Assembly (NCBI GenBank): GCA_026120185.1
Contig: JANUWF010001614.1
Span: 2,901,501-2,965,500, forward strand
Direction: 5' to 3'
Source of the DNA: Voacanga thouarsii
Taxonomy: Eukaryota > Streptophyta > Magnoliopsida > Gentianales > Apocynaceae
Length of the DNA stretch: 64,000 bases
Positions 1 to 10,715 of the stretch are shown here, piece after piece. Made by a program: the position numbers and the translations under genes. How positions within the stretch are numbered: the first letter of the stretch is position 1; every line of letters begins with the position of its first letter. Below the pieces are notes generated by a model. The model saw only the letters and a list, made by a program, of their open reading frames with translations, ran no database searches and was not told the origin of the DNA.

Positions 1-946
1 ACTGTTGATTTCTTTCATTAAAACCCGTCATAATATTTTGTCCATTGCTTGTGCTGAGAGTTTGAATAATTTTCCAAATCTTTATGCTCTTGATGGATGA
101 AAGTATATGTAAGAGAATGTTGAGGAAGAATACTAGGAGAATGATCATGACTTGTTACTTTCAGTCATGGATCAATAACAAAAGGAGTTGAAAAAGAAAA
201 AGAAAGAAAGAGAAGAGAAAAGACTTATTGAATGGAATGAAGAAAGAAAATATCACAAAAGGAATGGTGATTGAGCTGAAAAAAAAAGTTAAAGTTCACA
301 TAAAGTCTTTGACACCATTGCTGAAAAATTTGAGTGATCTTGTGAAAGAAATAGAAAAGAGTTGATGAAAAGAAGAGTTGAGAAGAGAAAAATGCAGGAT
401 TTACTTGAGTGGAGTTGTAATTGCTATATGAGGTTATGGTTTGATGGATTTTTGGAATATGAGAGCAAGAAGAGTTGGAAATGATTGCTTCATTTGTTTA
501 TCCTTTTCTTATTAGCTCTCATTTTTTCTTTGCTTTTTGATTCTCTTATATCCTTCGTTAGATAAGCTATATTACAAGCATTTAGCCTTACATTACAAGC
601 TTAAAAGTCCTACTTGACCTAAGTAGAATTATGTTATGTCTCGAATTAGTAGAGAGAGTGTATGAAAAGTAAGCATATGGAATGCACATTCTTTTTTAAC
701 TAAATTCTTTCCAATGGTTTAAGAATAGTGTGAAGTATTGTGATGGTTCTACTAAGTCATTTATCACTAACACAAGTCTTGCATTGGTTGTGAAAGATGT
801 AGTAGCATGTGTTTTATATTTTTGAATGAAGAAAGCAGTGAAGATATGGTTTTGAAATTGATTGAGTGATTGATTTAACCTTGTGTTTTCCTACTTGTTC
901 GTGATACTTTGCTTGAGGACAAGCAAAAAGCTAAATGTGGGGGAAT
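1..946 (+). mobile_element. 3' internal region of a plus-strand Athila/Tat-like LTR retrotransposon (partial)
   Basis: This stretch leads into a polypurine tract and an LTR at its right end, so it is the 3' untranslated internal part of an element whose body lies left of the window. It is purine-rich (runs of AAAGAAAGAG-type sequence near 190-260) and holds no convincing open frame. The phrase GCTTGAGGACAAGC just before the polypurine tract is typical of the 3' ends of plant Athila/Tat elements, from memory of the family. Identity rests on the LTR and on a homologous LTR at 10716-11917. Confidence 0.6.
933..946 (+). other. Polypurine tract of the plus-strand Athila/Tat-like element
   Basis: The purine run AAATGTGGGGGAAT sits immediately before the TG that opens the LTR at 947. 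Its position and G-rich composition are those of a plus-strand primer for reverse transcription. Confidence 0.7.
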
Positions 947-2466
947 TGATAGGGGCTAGATTACTCATATTTTTCTTAGTTATTTGAAGTTCATTTGTAA
1001 TACATTTTGTTCAATAACTAGTCATATTCCTTAATATTTGAGATTTTACTCTTGGAAAGGTATTTTATTCTTTATTTTAGATTTTTAGGGTAAAATGAAA
1101 CAAAAACGTCACAAAACAGAGGAGAGACAGCGCCGGCTAGGACCCTAGAACCGGTGCTGGCCATGCACTGTTGAAACGAACTTCAAAGCGACGGAAAAAT
1201 GGTTGAAACAGAGCAGAACAGAACCAAGGCGGCACCGGATGTGAAGCTGGAACCGGCGCCGGCTGCATTCTGGAACGCATTGTGCAAAATTCGAAGAAAA
1301 ATCGGTGAACGAGTGGAGGAACAGAACACAATCGGCCAAGGCGGCGCCGGCTCCGAGAGCCAAGGCAGTGCTTGATTTTTTCTACACGATTTTTGGTAAT
1401 CTAAGGAGTTTTAGTATCTTCCAACTTCTACTCGGCTAAGAACTTTGTACCTATGAGTTTAGGCACTTTCTAAGCCTATCAATAGGTGAAAAACACATGG
1501 GAAAAGAGAGAGAATTCATTGATCATCATAGAAAATTATTCAATCAAATGAGGAATTCTTCAAGTTCAAGGAGGGTTGTGCAAGAAGGTCTTCAAAGGAA
1601 GAAGAAGGAAGCTTGTCTATGAGTGCTTTCTTTTACTTTGTTTTCTTTTTCTTGACAATGATATGTTAATTATTTTATTGTAATTCAACATTGTTTAAAT
1701 ATTCATGATATCTAGAATTGTCTGATGTTTTGATTGATTGGTTATTATTCTTGGTATTCAATTACTTATGCTTATTACGAGATTAGTTGGTTGGTTCTAT
1801 CCATTGACTTGCTAGATCAAATGGGGTTGATGGTAGTTTCAATTTATTAATTTCATATTCTGTTGGCTATTGACTTGTTGGACCAAAGGGGGTTGATTGC
1901 TTAGAACTGGTAATTGAAGGTTAATTGATGTCTTCCGAGACCAAGGGTTTATTGATTAATTTCATGCTTTAAATTTTTCGAGACCAAGGGAATTTAATTA
2001 AGGATTGTGTTTAATGCATCTTTTGGATGAATTGGTTGATACAGACCAAGTGATTCTAATTTATCTAGAAGATAGTGATTTCATGGATTGACCATCGAAG
2101 TAAGTTTACTTTAATCCTCCATGATGCCAAGGAAATAATTAGTTATGATAAATGTTGGATACTTCAAGATCATGTTTGTCTAACCAATGACTCGAGTTAC
2201 ACAAACCTACATCCTTGACATGTACATATTTTTATTTTATTTTATTTTTATTTATTTTTTACTTTATCGAGTCGGTTAAACAATGAAAGAAAATGGATTA
2301 GTGTCTACTTGTTCCTGGAGGATCGACACTCGTTTGAACCCTATGCTCGGTTAATGATGAGTACGCTTGCTCATAAATGTGATTTGGGATTAATGTTTTA
2401 ATATAAACTTAATTGGGAATGTGCTTAGTTTTTGTATGATTTTTATGTCCAAGTCCGAACACATCA
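947..2466 (+). repeat. 3' LTR of the plus-strand Athila/Tat-like element
   Basis: The repeat opens with TGATAGGGGC directly after a polypurine tract and closes with ACACATCA, giving TG...CA ends and about 1520 bp. Its central part around 1530-1640 matches, in opposite orientation, the LTR at 10716-11917: both share GGAGGGTTGTGCAAGAA-like and CTTGTCTATGAGTG blocks. A G+C-rich segment at about 1125-1360 containing GGCGCCGGC stands out from the AT-rich remainder. The expected target duplication is GTTGC at 2467-2471, but the partner end is outside the window. Family assignment is inferred from the PPT and the related copy's PBS. Confidence 0.72.
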
Positions 2467-2513
2467 GTTGCAATGAATTTAAATGCAAGACCCCCTGTCC
2501 ATAGCACCTTTTT
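2467..2513 (-). other. Sliver of the minus-strand Athila/Tat-like copy between two insertions
   Basis: These 47 bases lie between the plus-strand LTR end and the gypsy element. Removing the gypsy element and one TTTTT duplication joins them to 9676, so they continue the interior of the minus-strand copy whose PBS and LTR are at 10695-11917. No coding content is readable in so short a piece. Confidence 0.55.
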
Positions 2514-4430
2514 TGTCACACCCCGAGTCTGGGGATGACTTGGCAACATAGTAAAAATAGAGTACTGAACTCATAACAAAACATAACGGATAACTCCCAA
2601 AATTGCTTAATCAATCCAAATTATAATCGAACCTCAAAATACGAATTCCTCAAATTCAAATCACAATATAATCCGAGAAATGTTCTTACTTTACCATTAA
2701 CAAAATCTGTCATGATTCTACTATCGAAAAGCTAAAAATAAAATGGGAGGTTTAGAAACCTTCAAATAACTATTACACCAAGTCTTCCTCAAACGACTCG
2801 TCTAACTCCTCTTTTTCTAACTGATGTCCTGCAAAAATGGTAATCAGAAAGGGGTGAGCTCACTAGCTCAATAACGAAAGTATAGCCTTCCTAGGATTAA
2901 GCATGCTATAAGTACATATACATTTATTAAATAATTGTTTAAATTAGCTTTCAAATTATTGTAGTACCTAACCCATGGGGTTTCGGAACATCTTCTTGGT
3001 GGGTTGGTCACACAATATGAGGATCTCAAAAACTCCTGCAAGGAAACAAGAGGAGGAAATGAGGGACAATGAATTGTTAATGTTACCCAATATTGAATCG
3101 AAGGGGCATAACTGACACCTGAATATCGAACTGGTGTTGTTTATAAAATGCAAATAATGGCAAAGAAATATCAGGAGATCAACAAATGCCTTAACAAAAG
3201 AAAAATTGGTGCCAGACCCAAACAGAGGGGATCCGATGCCATTTTAGGGAGGCCCGACCAGCGCCGAGTGCACCCGCAGAGAACTCGACAATTCCAGTGC
3301 TGAGCCGGCGCCAGGTAGGAGTGGTAGAGCTAGCGCCGAGTATGCTCGGGAAAGGCGATGCTGTACCAAAATTCAGAAAAAAAAATAGAGTGCAATTTGG
3401 CTAATTTTCTAGTTTTACAAAGCTCACAACACCCCAAACAGAAAACAGGACGAGAGAACAAAAGCAACCACCAAGTTTTAACAAAATATAATTGAACTCA
3501 CACACACTCAAAGCATAACAGAATCATAACATATTACAGAATTTGAGATATGCTTAAGTATAAGGTTTCGGTTTACTGATATCAGCTCCTAACTATTATA
3601 TCCCGTTAGGAGAAGGGCCTGAACTGAAACTAAGTACCGTATCCCCCTAGCAAGGGCCTTATAACTAAAAACTAAGTATTGTATCCCCCCTAGCTAAGGG
3701 CCTTATAACGGAGATTAGGAATTCCACCAAAATCAACTCAAGCATCAATCAATTCCATAACACAATACTCACTCAAAATAGAATTTACTTTGCACAATTT
3801 CATCCACACAATCACAATACTTAAAGCATAAAACATACATCATGCTCAATCCAATTTAGTAATACAAAAATAACATTCATTGGCAAAAGATTCATAATCT
3901 GATATTAAAAAACCAGGAAGTTAGAAAATGCAGAAAAGCCATAAATCCCTTACCAGATAAATACAGGGACTAATCAATCCACAATCCCTAATCGGAGTGT
4001 CTAATTGCCTACAAGAACCCAAAACATAATCAATTGCCACACTTCTAACTAATCCCCAAATCAAACCCTTACCCCCAACTCAACAATAATCAAGCCCTGG
4101 CATAAATTAACTCCAACTAAAGCACAAATATCGGAGGACTTACCTAGATTCGAGACCTCTGGCACAATCTCTTCACCGGGTTCTTTTCTCTCGCTAATTT
4201 CCCCTCTCTCTAAAGTTGTCTCTTGCAGAGGGTTCTTGTCTGCCAAAAAACAACGACGTTAGCCCCAGAACGTACTGATCTTCCTTATTAGACTAATGAC
4301 CCTCTTACCAATCTAAGTACAAAATAACCCCAAAACTATCACCCTATATTAAAATAACCCCTAAACATATGGGCTAAGCCCACCAACAATCCATAAAAAT
4401 AAAGGCCCAATAATGAGTTGGGGGTTCACA
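2514..4430 (-). repeat. 3' LTR of the gypsy element
   Basis: This LTR aligns along its whole length with 7757-9670; both begin TGTCACACCC and end in a GGGGGTTCACA/GGGGGCTCACA block. On the minus strand it follows a purine-rich stretch at 4431-4460. Many differences between the two LTRs are C/T or G/A changes, as expected from decay of methylated DNA. A G+C-rich patch with AGCCGGCGCC lies near 3230-3360. Confidence 0.9.
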
Positions 4431-4479
4431 TTCCACCCACCATATGAAAAGTTTCATCCCCCAAACTTACGCACCTGAG

Positions 4480-4707
4480 TCATCGAACAAATACGGGTAC
4501 TTCTAACGAGCTTCTCTTTTCCAATTCCCAAATTGCTTCACGTTCTGAATGATTGGACCATTGCACCTTAGCATACGAAATGGTTCTTCGCCTTAAAAGT
4601 TGCAACTTCCTATCCACAATCCTTACAGGCACCTCATCATAAGTCAAATCTTCTCGCACTTGCAATGGCAATAACTCCAACACGTGACTCGAATAACTAT
4701 AATACAT
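4480..4707 (-). pseudogene. Integrase C-terminal chromodomain-like fragment (gypsy pol)
   Basis: The minus-strand frame reads a stretch resembling the C-terminal tail of chromovirus integrases: ILDRK-like wording (VRIVDRKLQLLRRR) followed by KVQWSNHSEREAIWELE, which matches the W-x-N-H-x3-EATWE pattern of plant chromodomains. Chromodomains steer integration toward particular chromatin. The piece is separated from the integrase core by stops and frameshifts, so it is a relic. Confidence 0.7.
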
Positions 4708-4882
4708 GGAATATGCTATAAATTCTTGACAATGCCGGTGGCAACGCTAATTGGTAAGCCAATTCACCAATTCTCTCAAGTATCTCATATGATCCCACGT
4801 AACGTGGACTTAACTTCCTACTTTTGCCAAACCTCATCACACATTTGGTAGGAGAGACCTTTAAGTACACCTTTTCTCCACA

Positions 4883-5770
4883 CTAAAGCTCTAAATGCCT
4901 CCGCTTGCTATCCATCCAACTTATCTGACAATCCTGAGCTACTTTTAATCTTTCCCGGATCACGTGCACTTTCTCATATGCTAATTGCACTAATTCCGGA
5001 CCAATTATAACTTTTGCACCCATATTATCCCAACATACCTGTGACCTACCCTTTCGACCATAGAATACCTCATACGGAGCCATCCTGATGCTAGCCTGAT
5101 AGATGTTATTATACGAAAATTCCACCAACATTAAGCTGTCCACCCAGCTACCTTTAAAATCCAAGACATATGCTCGAAGCATATCCTCTAGAGTCTGAAA
5201 AGTCCGCCCTGATTGCCTATTAGTCTAAGGATGAAACGCAGTACTGAGGGTGATAGTCGTTCCCATTGCCTTGTTAAAAGTCTTTCAAAAATCGCAATAC
5301 AAACTTGGTGTCCCTGTCCGACATGATACTCACTGGCACTCCATGTAACCGAACAATCCCATCCATGTACATCTGGACCAATTCTTCCATAGAAGCAGTT
5401 ACCTTCATAGGTAAGAAGTGAGTAGACTTTGTCCATCAGTCCACTATGACCTAGATAGTATCCTTCCCCGTCTTGGACTTGGGTAACCCAACTATGCAGT
5501 CCATCGTGATATGCTCCTACTTCCACATAGGAACCTCCAGAGGTTTCAATAATCCTGTTGGCCTTTGATGTTCCGCTTTGACTTGCTGACACACCAAACA
5601 CCTAGACACATACTCAGCTATACTTCACTTCATGCCATTCTACCAAAAGTTCCTATTGGGATCTCTGTACATCTTAGTTCCTCCTGGGTGAATTGAGAGT
5701 TTTGCATTGTGCACTTCCTTAAGTACTTCAACCCTCAATGCCTCATATTTAGGAACACATAATCTATCAC
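4883..5770 (-). pseudogene. Integrase core remnant (gypsy pol)
   Basis: Read on the minus strand, frames at about 5770-5600, 5601-5188 and 5182-4883 give an HHCC zinc-binding region (a C-L-V-C-Q-Q-V-K segment near 5590) and core motifs such as the catalytic-Asp region MDCIVGLP and the S-D-R-D segment near 5320. The continuation includes VEFSYNN and YEVFYGRK, standard for plant gypsy integrases. Internal stops occur in every frame and at least two frameshifts are needed to link the pieces. Integrase would insert the cDNA into the genome; this copy cannot encode it. Confidence 0.75.
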
Positions 5771-5924
5771 GAAAGCGCAGACTACCATTCTTATGAATCT
5801 AAAAATCTGGTTGTTCCCCTCTAAGAGTTGCTGCCCTCAACTTCTCCAACTCGGCATCCAACAACTGACCTTCCTTAATGTGCTCCACCACTGATGGAAT
5901 CGCTGTTAGGGCGGTCATAATACC

Positions 5925-6400
5925 TTAAGTTGGTTGAACCACCTCCAATTCCAGTCTCTCAAAGTCCCTAATCAACCGATTAGTCTTCCCTAGATGATAA
6001 TGAATCCTCAAGTCATAGTCCTTGAGTAGTTCCAACCATCGACGTTGTTTCATGTTGAGCTCTTTCTGCATGAACAAATACTTCAAGCTCTGATGATTCT
6101 TGTAAACCTCACATGTTTCCCTATACAAATAATGTCTCCAAATCTTCAAAGACAAGACCACTGCTGCTAACTCCAAATCGTGCGTAGGGTAATTTTGCTC
6201 TTACAGTTTCAATTGACGAAAGGCATAAGCTATTACTTTACCATTTTGCATCAGCACACAAACCAACCCATTCTTCAAAGCATCACTAAAAATGATGAAT
6301 CCCCCTGACTCTGTTGGCTAACATCAGTGCTGAAGTCAAAAGCTCCTTCAACATTTGGAAACATTTCTCACAGGCTTCACTCCACTTGAACTGGGCTCTC
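5925..6400 (-). pseudogene. RNase H remnant (gypsy pol)
   Basis: The minus-strand frame at 5925-6176 contains [22 protein letters not shown] and IHYHLGKTN, the usual C-terminal block of gypsy RNase H. The expected ADALSR segment after the last block is not in frame. The preceding part (6180-6400) is broken by stops. RNase H would remove the RNA template during cDNA synthesis. Confidence 0.72.
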
Positions 6401-6402
6401 TT

Positions 6403-7140
6403 CTACATCAATTGGGTCAATGGAGTGGTAATCTTCGAGAAGTCCTCCATAAACTTCCGGTAACAACCAGCTAGTCCCAAAAAACTTCTAACCTCAGAAG
6501 CGGTAGTTGGTCTTGGCCAGTCCACTATTACTTCAACCTTCTCAGGGTCTATTGACACACCTTCCTCAGAATGATGTAACCCAGAAAGGTGACACCTTTC
6601 AACCAAAACTCACACTTACTGAACTTAGCATATAATTTCTGTTCCTGGAATCTTTGCAAAGTGACCCTTAGATATTCTCGATGAACTTCCTCCGACGATG
6701 AATATGCCAAGATGTCGTCTATGAACACCATCAAAAAATTTATCCAACTCATCCTTAAACACTATGTTCATCAATTCCATGAATGCTGCCGGTGTATTAG
6801 TTAGGCAACAAGGTATAACCAAGAACTTGTAATGCCCATAACGAGTCCTGAATGCACTTTTTGGTATGTCCTCCGATTTAATACATAACTGATGGTATCC
6901 TAACCGCAAATCTATCTTGAAGAAAACCTTAGTGTCCTTTAACTGATTAAACAAGTCATCAATCCTCGGTAATGGATACTTGTTCTTTACGATTATCTTG
7001 TTTAGTTCCCGATAGTTAATGCACATCCTCATGCTACCGTCCTTCTTCTTCACAAACAAGACAGGCACACCCCATGGTGATAAACTAGGTCGGATGAATT
7101 TCTTATCCAATAACTCCTAAAGCTAGGTCTTCAGTTCTCG
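6403..7140 (-). pseudogene. Reverse transcriptase remnant (gypsy pol)
   Basis: The minus-strand frame at 6625-7110 carries [20 protein letters not shown], the Y-R-E-L-N-K segment, [10 protein letters not shown] and the [10 protein letters not shown] block. The frame then shifts. The overlapping frame at 6549-6752 carries the catalytic VFIDDIL box followed by AKFSKCEFW, and 6403-6606 carries the thumb/connection segment SFLGLAGCYRKF. The catalytic FIDD box is preserved although frameshifts separate it from the fingers, so no working enzyme is encoded. Confidence 0.85.
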
Positions 7141-7439
7141 TAGTTCTGCTGGAGCCATTCTGTATGGAGCCTTAGAGATTGGTTCTGCTCCATAAGGTTG
7201 ATCTCAAAGTCGACTTCCCTTTTTGGTGGCACCCCTGGCAAATCCTCCAGAAACATATCTAAAAACTTATTCACAACAGGTATATCCTTTATCCATGGTT
7301 CCTACTTCTCTACATCCACCACATAGGCCAGATACACCTCGCACCCCTTCTGCAAGATCTTACGAGTCCTGACTGCAGAAATCACTAGAATAGACTTCTT
7401 ATCCTGCTCTCTTCCCTGATTCTAAAAATGAAAAGCTCT

Positions 7440-7595
7440 TATACCTAGAATCGCAAACTGCACCCTCTTTTCCCGACGATCTACCAAAGCATGATTCTTA
7501 GCTAACCAATCCATACCCAAGATGACGTCGAAATCCACCATGTTAATCTGTATCAGATTGGCCTCTAACTCCTCAAGACGCACGTGCTAGAATAA
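7440..7595 (-). pseudogene. C-terminal end of aspartic protease (gypsy pol)
   Basis: The minus strand reads FDVILGMDWLAKN followed by VDRREKRVQF, the conserved C-terminal part of plant gypsy retropepsin. The D-T/S-G catalytic triad that should lie further 5' is absent, because the element jumps to the PBS region about 150 bp upstream. This marks the left edge of the gag-protease deletion. Confidence 0.7.
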
Positions 7596-7740
7596 TCAAA
7601 TAAATAAAAGAATTAATACATCACCAAACAGTACTTATCTTACTTCTACCTATCCCTTAATCCAAATGTAAATGTGATTCTTAACTTCTAACTTAATTAA
7701 TTCACCGAAAATTTGAACTAAGAGAATCAAAAACCTCTTT

Positions 7741-7753
7741 CTCTGATACCACT
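7741..7753 (-). other. Primer-binding site of the gypsy element
   Basis: The minus strand reads AGTGGTATCAGAG, a match to the 3' end complement of initiator methionine tRNA, the common primer of plant copia and chromovirus elements. It lies three bases inside the 5' LTR end at 7757. Confidence 0.85.
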
Positions 7754-7756
7754 CAA

Positions 7757-9670
7757 TGTCACACCCTGAGTTCAGGGATGACTTGGCAGCACATTAAAAA
7801 TAGAGTACCAAACCCATAACAAAACATAACGGATAACTCCCAAAATTGCTTAATCAATCCAAATTATAATTGAACCTCAAAATACAAGTTCCTTAAATTC
7901 AAATTACAATATAATCCATGAAACGTTCTCACTTTACCATTAACAAAATCTATCATCATTCTACTATCGAAAAGTTGAAAATAAAATGGGATGTTCAAAA
8001 ACCTTCAAATAACTATTACACCAAGTCTTCTTCAAACCACTCGTTTAACTCCTCTTTTTCTAACTGATGTCCTGCAAAAATGGTAATCAGAAAGGGGTGA
8101 ACTCACTAGCTCAGTAAGGAAAATGTAGTCTTCTTGGGATTAAGTGTGCTATAAGTACATATATATTTATAAAACAATTGTTCAAATTAGCTTTCAAATT
8201 ATTGTAGTGCCTAACTCATGGGGCTTTAGAACATTTTCTTAGTGGGTTGGTCGCACAATATGAGGATCTCAGAAACTCCAGCAAGGAAGCAAGAGGGGGA
8301 GAGGAGGGACAATGAATTCTTAATGTTACCCAATATTGAATTGAAGGGGCACAACTGACACCTGAATATCGAATTGATGTTGTTTATACAATGCAAATAA
8401 TGGCAAAGAAATATCAGGGAAACAACAAACGCCTAAACAGAAGGAAAATGGTGCCGGACCTAAACAAATGGGACTCGGTGTCGGGTTGGGAAAGCCTGGC
8501 CGGGGCTAAGTGCGCTGACAAAGAACCTTGCAATTCCAATGTTGGGCTGGCACCGAGTAGGAGTGGTAGAGCTGGCGCTAGGTATGCTCGGGAAAGGTGA
8601 TGTTGTACCAAAATTTAGAGCAAAACAGAGTGTAATTGGGCTAATTTTCTAGTTTTACAAGGCTCACAACACCCCAAACAGAAAATAGGAAGAGAAAACA
8701 AAGCCAACCACCAAGTTTTAACAAAATATAATTGAACTCACACACACCCAAAACATAACAGAATCATAACATATTATAGAATCTGAGACATGATTGAGTG
8801 TAAGGTTTTTGTTTACTGATATCAGCTCCTAACTATTATATGTCCATTAGGAGAAGGCTTGAATTGAAACTAGGTACTGTATTTCCCTAGCAAGGGTTTC
8901 ATAACTAAAAATTAGGTATTGTATCCTCTTAGCCAAGAGCCTTATAATGGAGATTAGGAATTCCCCTAAAACCAACTCAAGCATCAATCAATTCCATAAC
9001 ATAATACTGACTCAAAACAGAATTCACTTTGCACAATTTCATCCACACAACCACGATACTTAAAGTATTAAGCATACATCATGCTCAATCCGATTTAGTA
9101 ATACGAAAATAACATTCATTGGCAAAAGGTTCATAATTTGATATTCGAAAATCAGGAAGTCAAAAAATGCAAAAAACCCATAAATCCCTTACCAGATAAA
9201 TTCAGGGACCAATCAATCCATAATCCCCAATCAAAGTATCTAATCGCCTACAAAAACCCAAAACATAATCAATTGCTACACTTCTAGCTAATCCCTAAAT
9301 CAAACTCTTACCCCCAATTTAACAATAATCAAGCCCTAGGCACAAATTAACCCGAACTAAAGCATGAATATCGAAGGACTTACCTGGATTCGAGACCTCT
9401 GGCACAATCTCTTCACCGGGTTCTTCTCTCTCACTAATTTCTCCTCTCTCCAAATCTGTCTCTTGCAGATTTGTCTACCAAAAAACAACGACATTAGCCC
9501 CAAAACGTACTGAACTTCCTTATTAGACTAATGACCCTCTTACTAATTTAATTACAAAATAACCAAAAACTATCCCCCTACATTAAAATAACCCCTAAAT
9601 ATATGGGCTAAACTCACCAACACATCCATAAAAAGAAAGGCCCAATAATGAGTTGGGTTGGGGGCTCACA
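7757..9670 (-). repeat. 5' LTR of the gypsy element
   Basis: This is the partner of 2514-4430, colinear over its full length, and it ends next to the PBS. The 5-bp duplication TTTTT follows at 9671-9675. The open frames within it on either strand are short and not conserved between the two LTRs, so no gene is called here. Confidence 0.9.
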
Positions 9671-9675
9671 TTTTT

Positions 9676-10694
9676 AGACATACAAATCAAGTTCCCAACA
9701 CAAAAATGTAAATTATGCCTAAAAATTGTATAAATATTAGAATTACCACTTATCCCTTCAAAAGATTTGTCATAATTAAAATTTCTCTTAAAACTTAGCA
9801 ATTGAGTTCTTAAAGATAGGATCAAGAAATCAGTACTTTTTGACACATCTACAAAAGCTAAGTTACCTCTCTTTGAATGGGGTGAAGAGTAGAAATTACC
9901 ACCATCCTCCAAGGACTTCTTACGATGTAGCGTTGAAAGATCTAACTCCTTGAGGTATGATAAATTTAACACATCATTATTTGGACCCTTGTTCTTCAAG
10001 AATTGAAAAGAATCTAAAAAATCGTGTGATAAAAAGAGATTAGAATTAGTAGCACATAGAAGAGAATCTAATACCCCCCTTTTCACATTGGGCAATTGTT
10101 CCTTGTATCCGTTCTCCTTTCCTGGGGGATTCTCTTGTTTAAATATTTGGGCCTTTATGTCATCTTCAACCAACTTGACTAGTCGTGTTCTTGTAGAGCT
10201 TATTCGTTGGGATGCTTCTTCATGCCACCTAATGGACGTGTTTGTGTTGGCAACAAAGGATTTGATTGAAACTTTAAGTAAAATCTCACTAAAAGCATCA
10301 ATAGGAGCTTACAACCTTGCCAACGTATCATCATTATTGCTCCATTGATATTGTGCCCAGGAATCCATGATGATGTTTTGAATCTCGCACTCAAAGAAAA
10401 AAATAAAAAATAAAAACAAACAAAAATAATAAAAATAATAAAGAAAAGAAAAACAAATAATAGAAAAAAAAAAGAAAAGAAAAACACATGCATTCACAAA
10501 CTATATAAATACAAAAGTTAATGGTATTTACAGTACAACATGAAGTAAGCTAGTCAATTAAGTCACACAATGTTACAAACAACAAGATAGAACATCGATT
10601 TACACAAAGAACATATATACATATTTACATATAGACAAATGGACATATAAACATGGTTAAATCAACAAAATTCAAGCTTTCATGATATTATTAT
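9676..10694 (-). pseudogene. 5' internal region and broken first ORF of the minus-strand Athila/Tat-like copy
   Basis: Downstream of the PBS on the minus strand comes an A/T-rich leader with a long adenine-rich run on the plus strand (10398-10486). A start at about 10368 then opens a short frame beginning MDSWAQYQWSNND that stops near 10309. A further open stretch (about 10230-9676) is hydrophilic and has no motif I can assign. Its last codons in the ORF run into the gypsy LTR and are artificial. It may be an ORF1 or gag leader, but the function is not recognisable. The body continues at 2467-2513 and was cut by two insertions. Confidence 0.5.
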
Positions 10695-10709
10695 CCGGCA
10701 ACGGTGCCA
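10695..10709 (-). other. Primer-binding site, tRNA-Asp type
   Basis: The minus strand reads TGGCACCGTTGCCGG, one base different from the TGGCGCCGTTGCCGG that pairs with plant tRNA-Asp. Athila and Tat lineage elements use this primer. It lies six bases from the TG/CA boundary of the LTR at 10716. Confidence 0.8.
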
Positions 10710-10715
10710 AAAACA

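Larger units (their letters stand above)
2514..9670 (-). mobile_element. Ty3/gypsy chromovirus-like retrotransposon, complete ends, decayed, gag-less
   Basis: Two direct LTRs of about 1.9 kb (2514-4430 and 7757-9670), each with TGTCACACC and CACA ends, bound a 3.3 kb interior. The flanks carry an identical 5-bp target duplication TTTTT (2509-2513 and 9671-9675; a homopolymer, so weaker proof than a mixed word). On the minus strand the order is PBS, end of protease, reverse transcriptase, RNase H, integrase, chromodomain-like tail, 3' LTR. That order (integrase after RT/RNase H) defines Ty3/gypsy. All frames are broken. There is only about 150 bp between PBS and the end of protease, so gag and most of protease are missing. 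The Tekay/Del lineage is my best guess from the RT and chromodomain wording. Confidence 0.9.

Noticed and set aside
8391..8611. Open frames on both strands in the gypsy LTR
   Set aside because: They lie within the G+C-rich LTR patch and are not preserved in the partner LTR.
10200..10497. Hydrophobic, phenylalanine-rich minus-strand frames (MHVFFFSFFF type)
   Set aside because: They translate a simple adenine-rich tract in the retroelement leader; the apparent membrane protein is a composition artefact.
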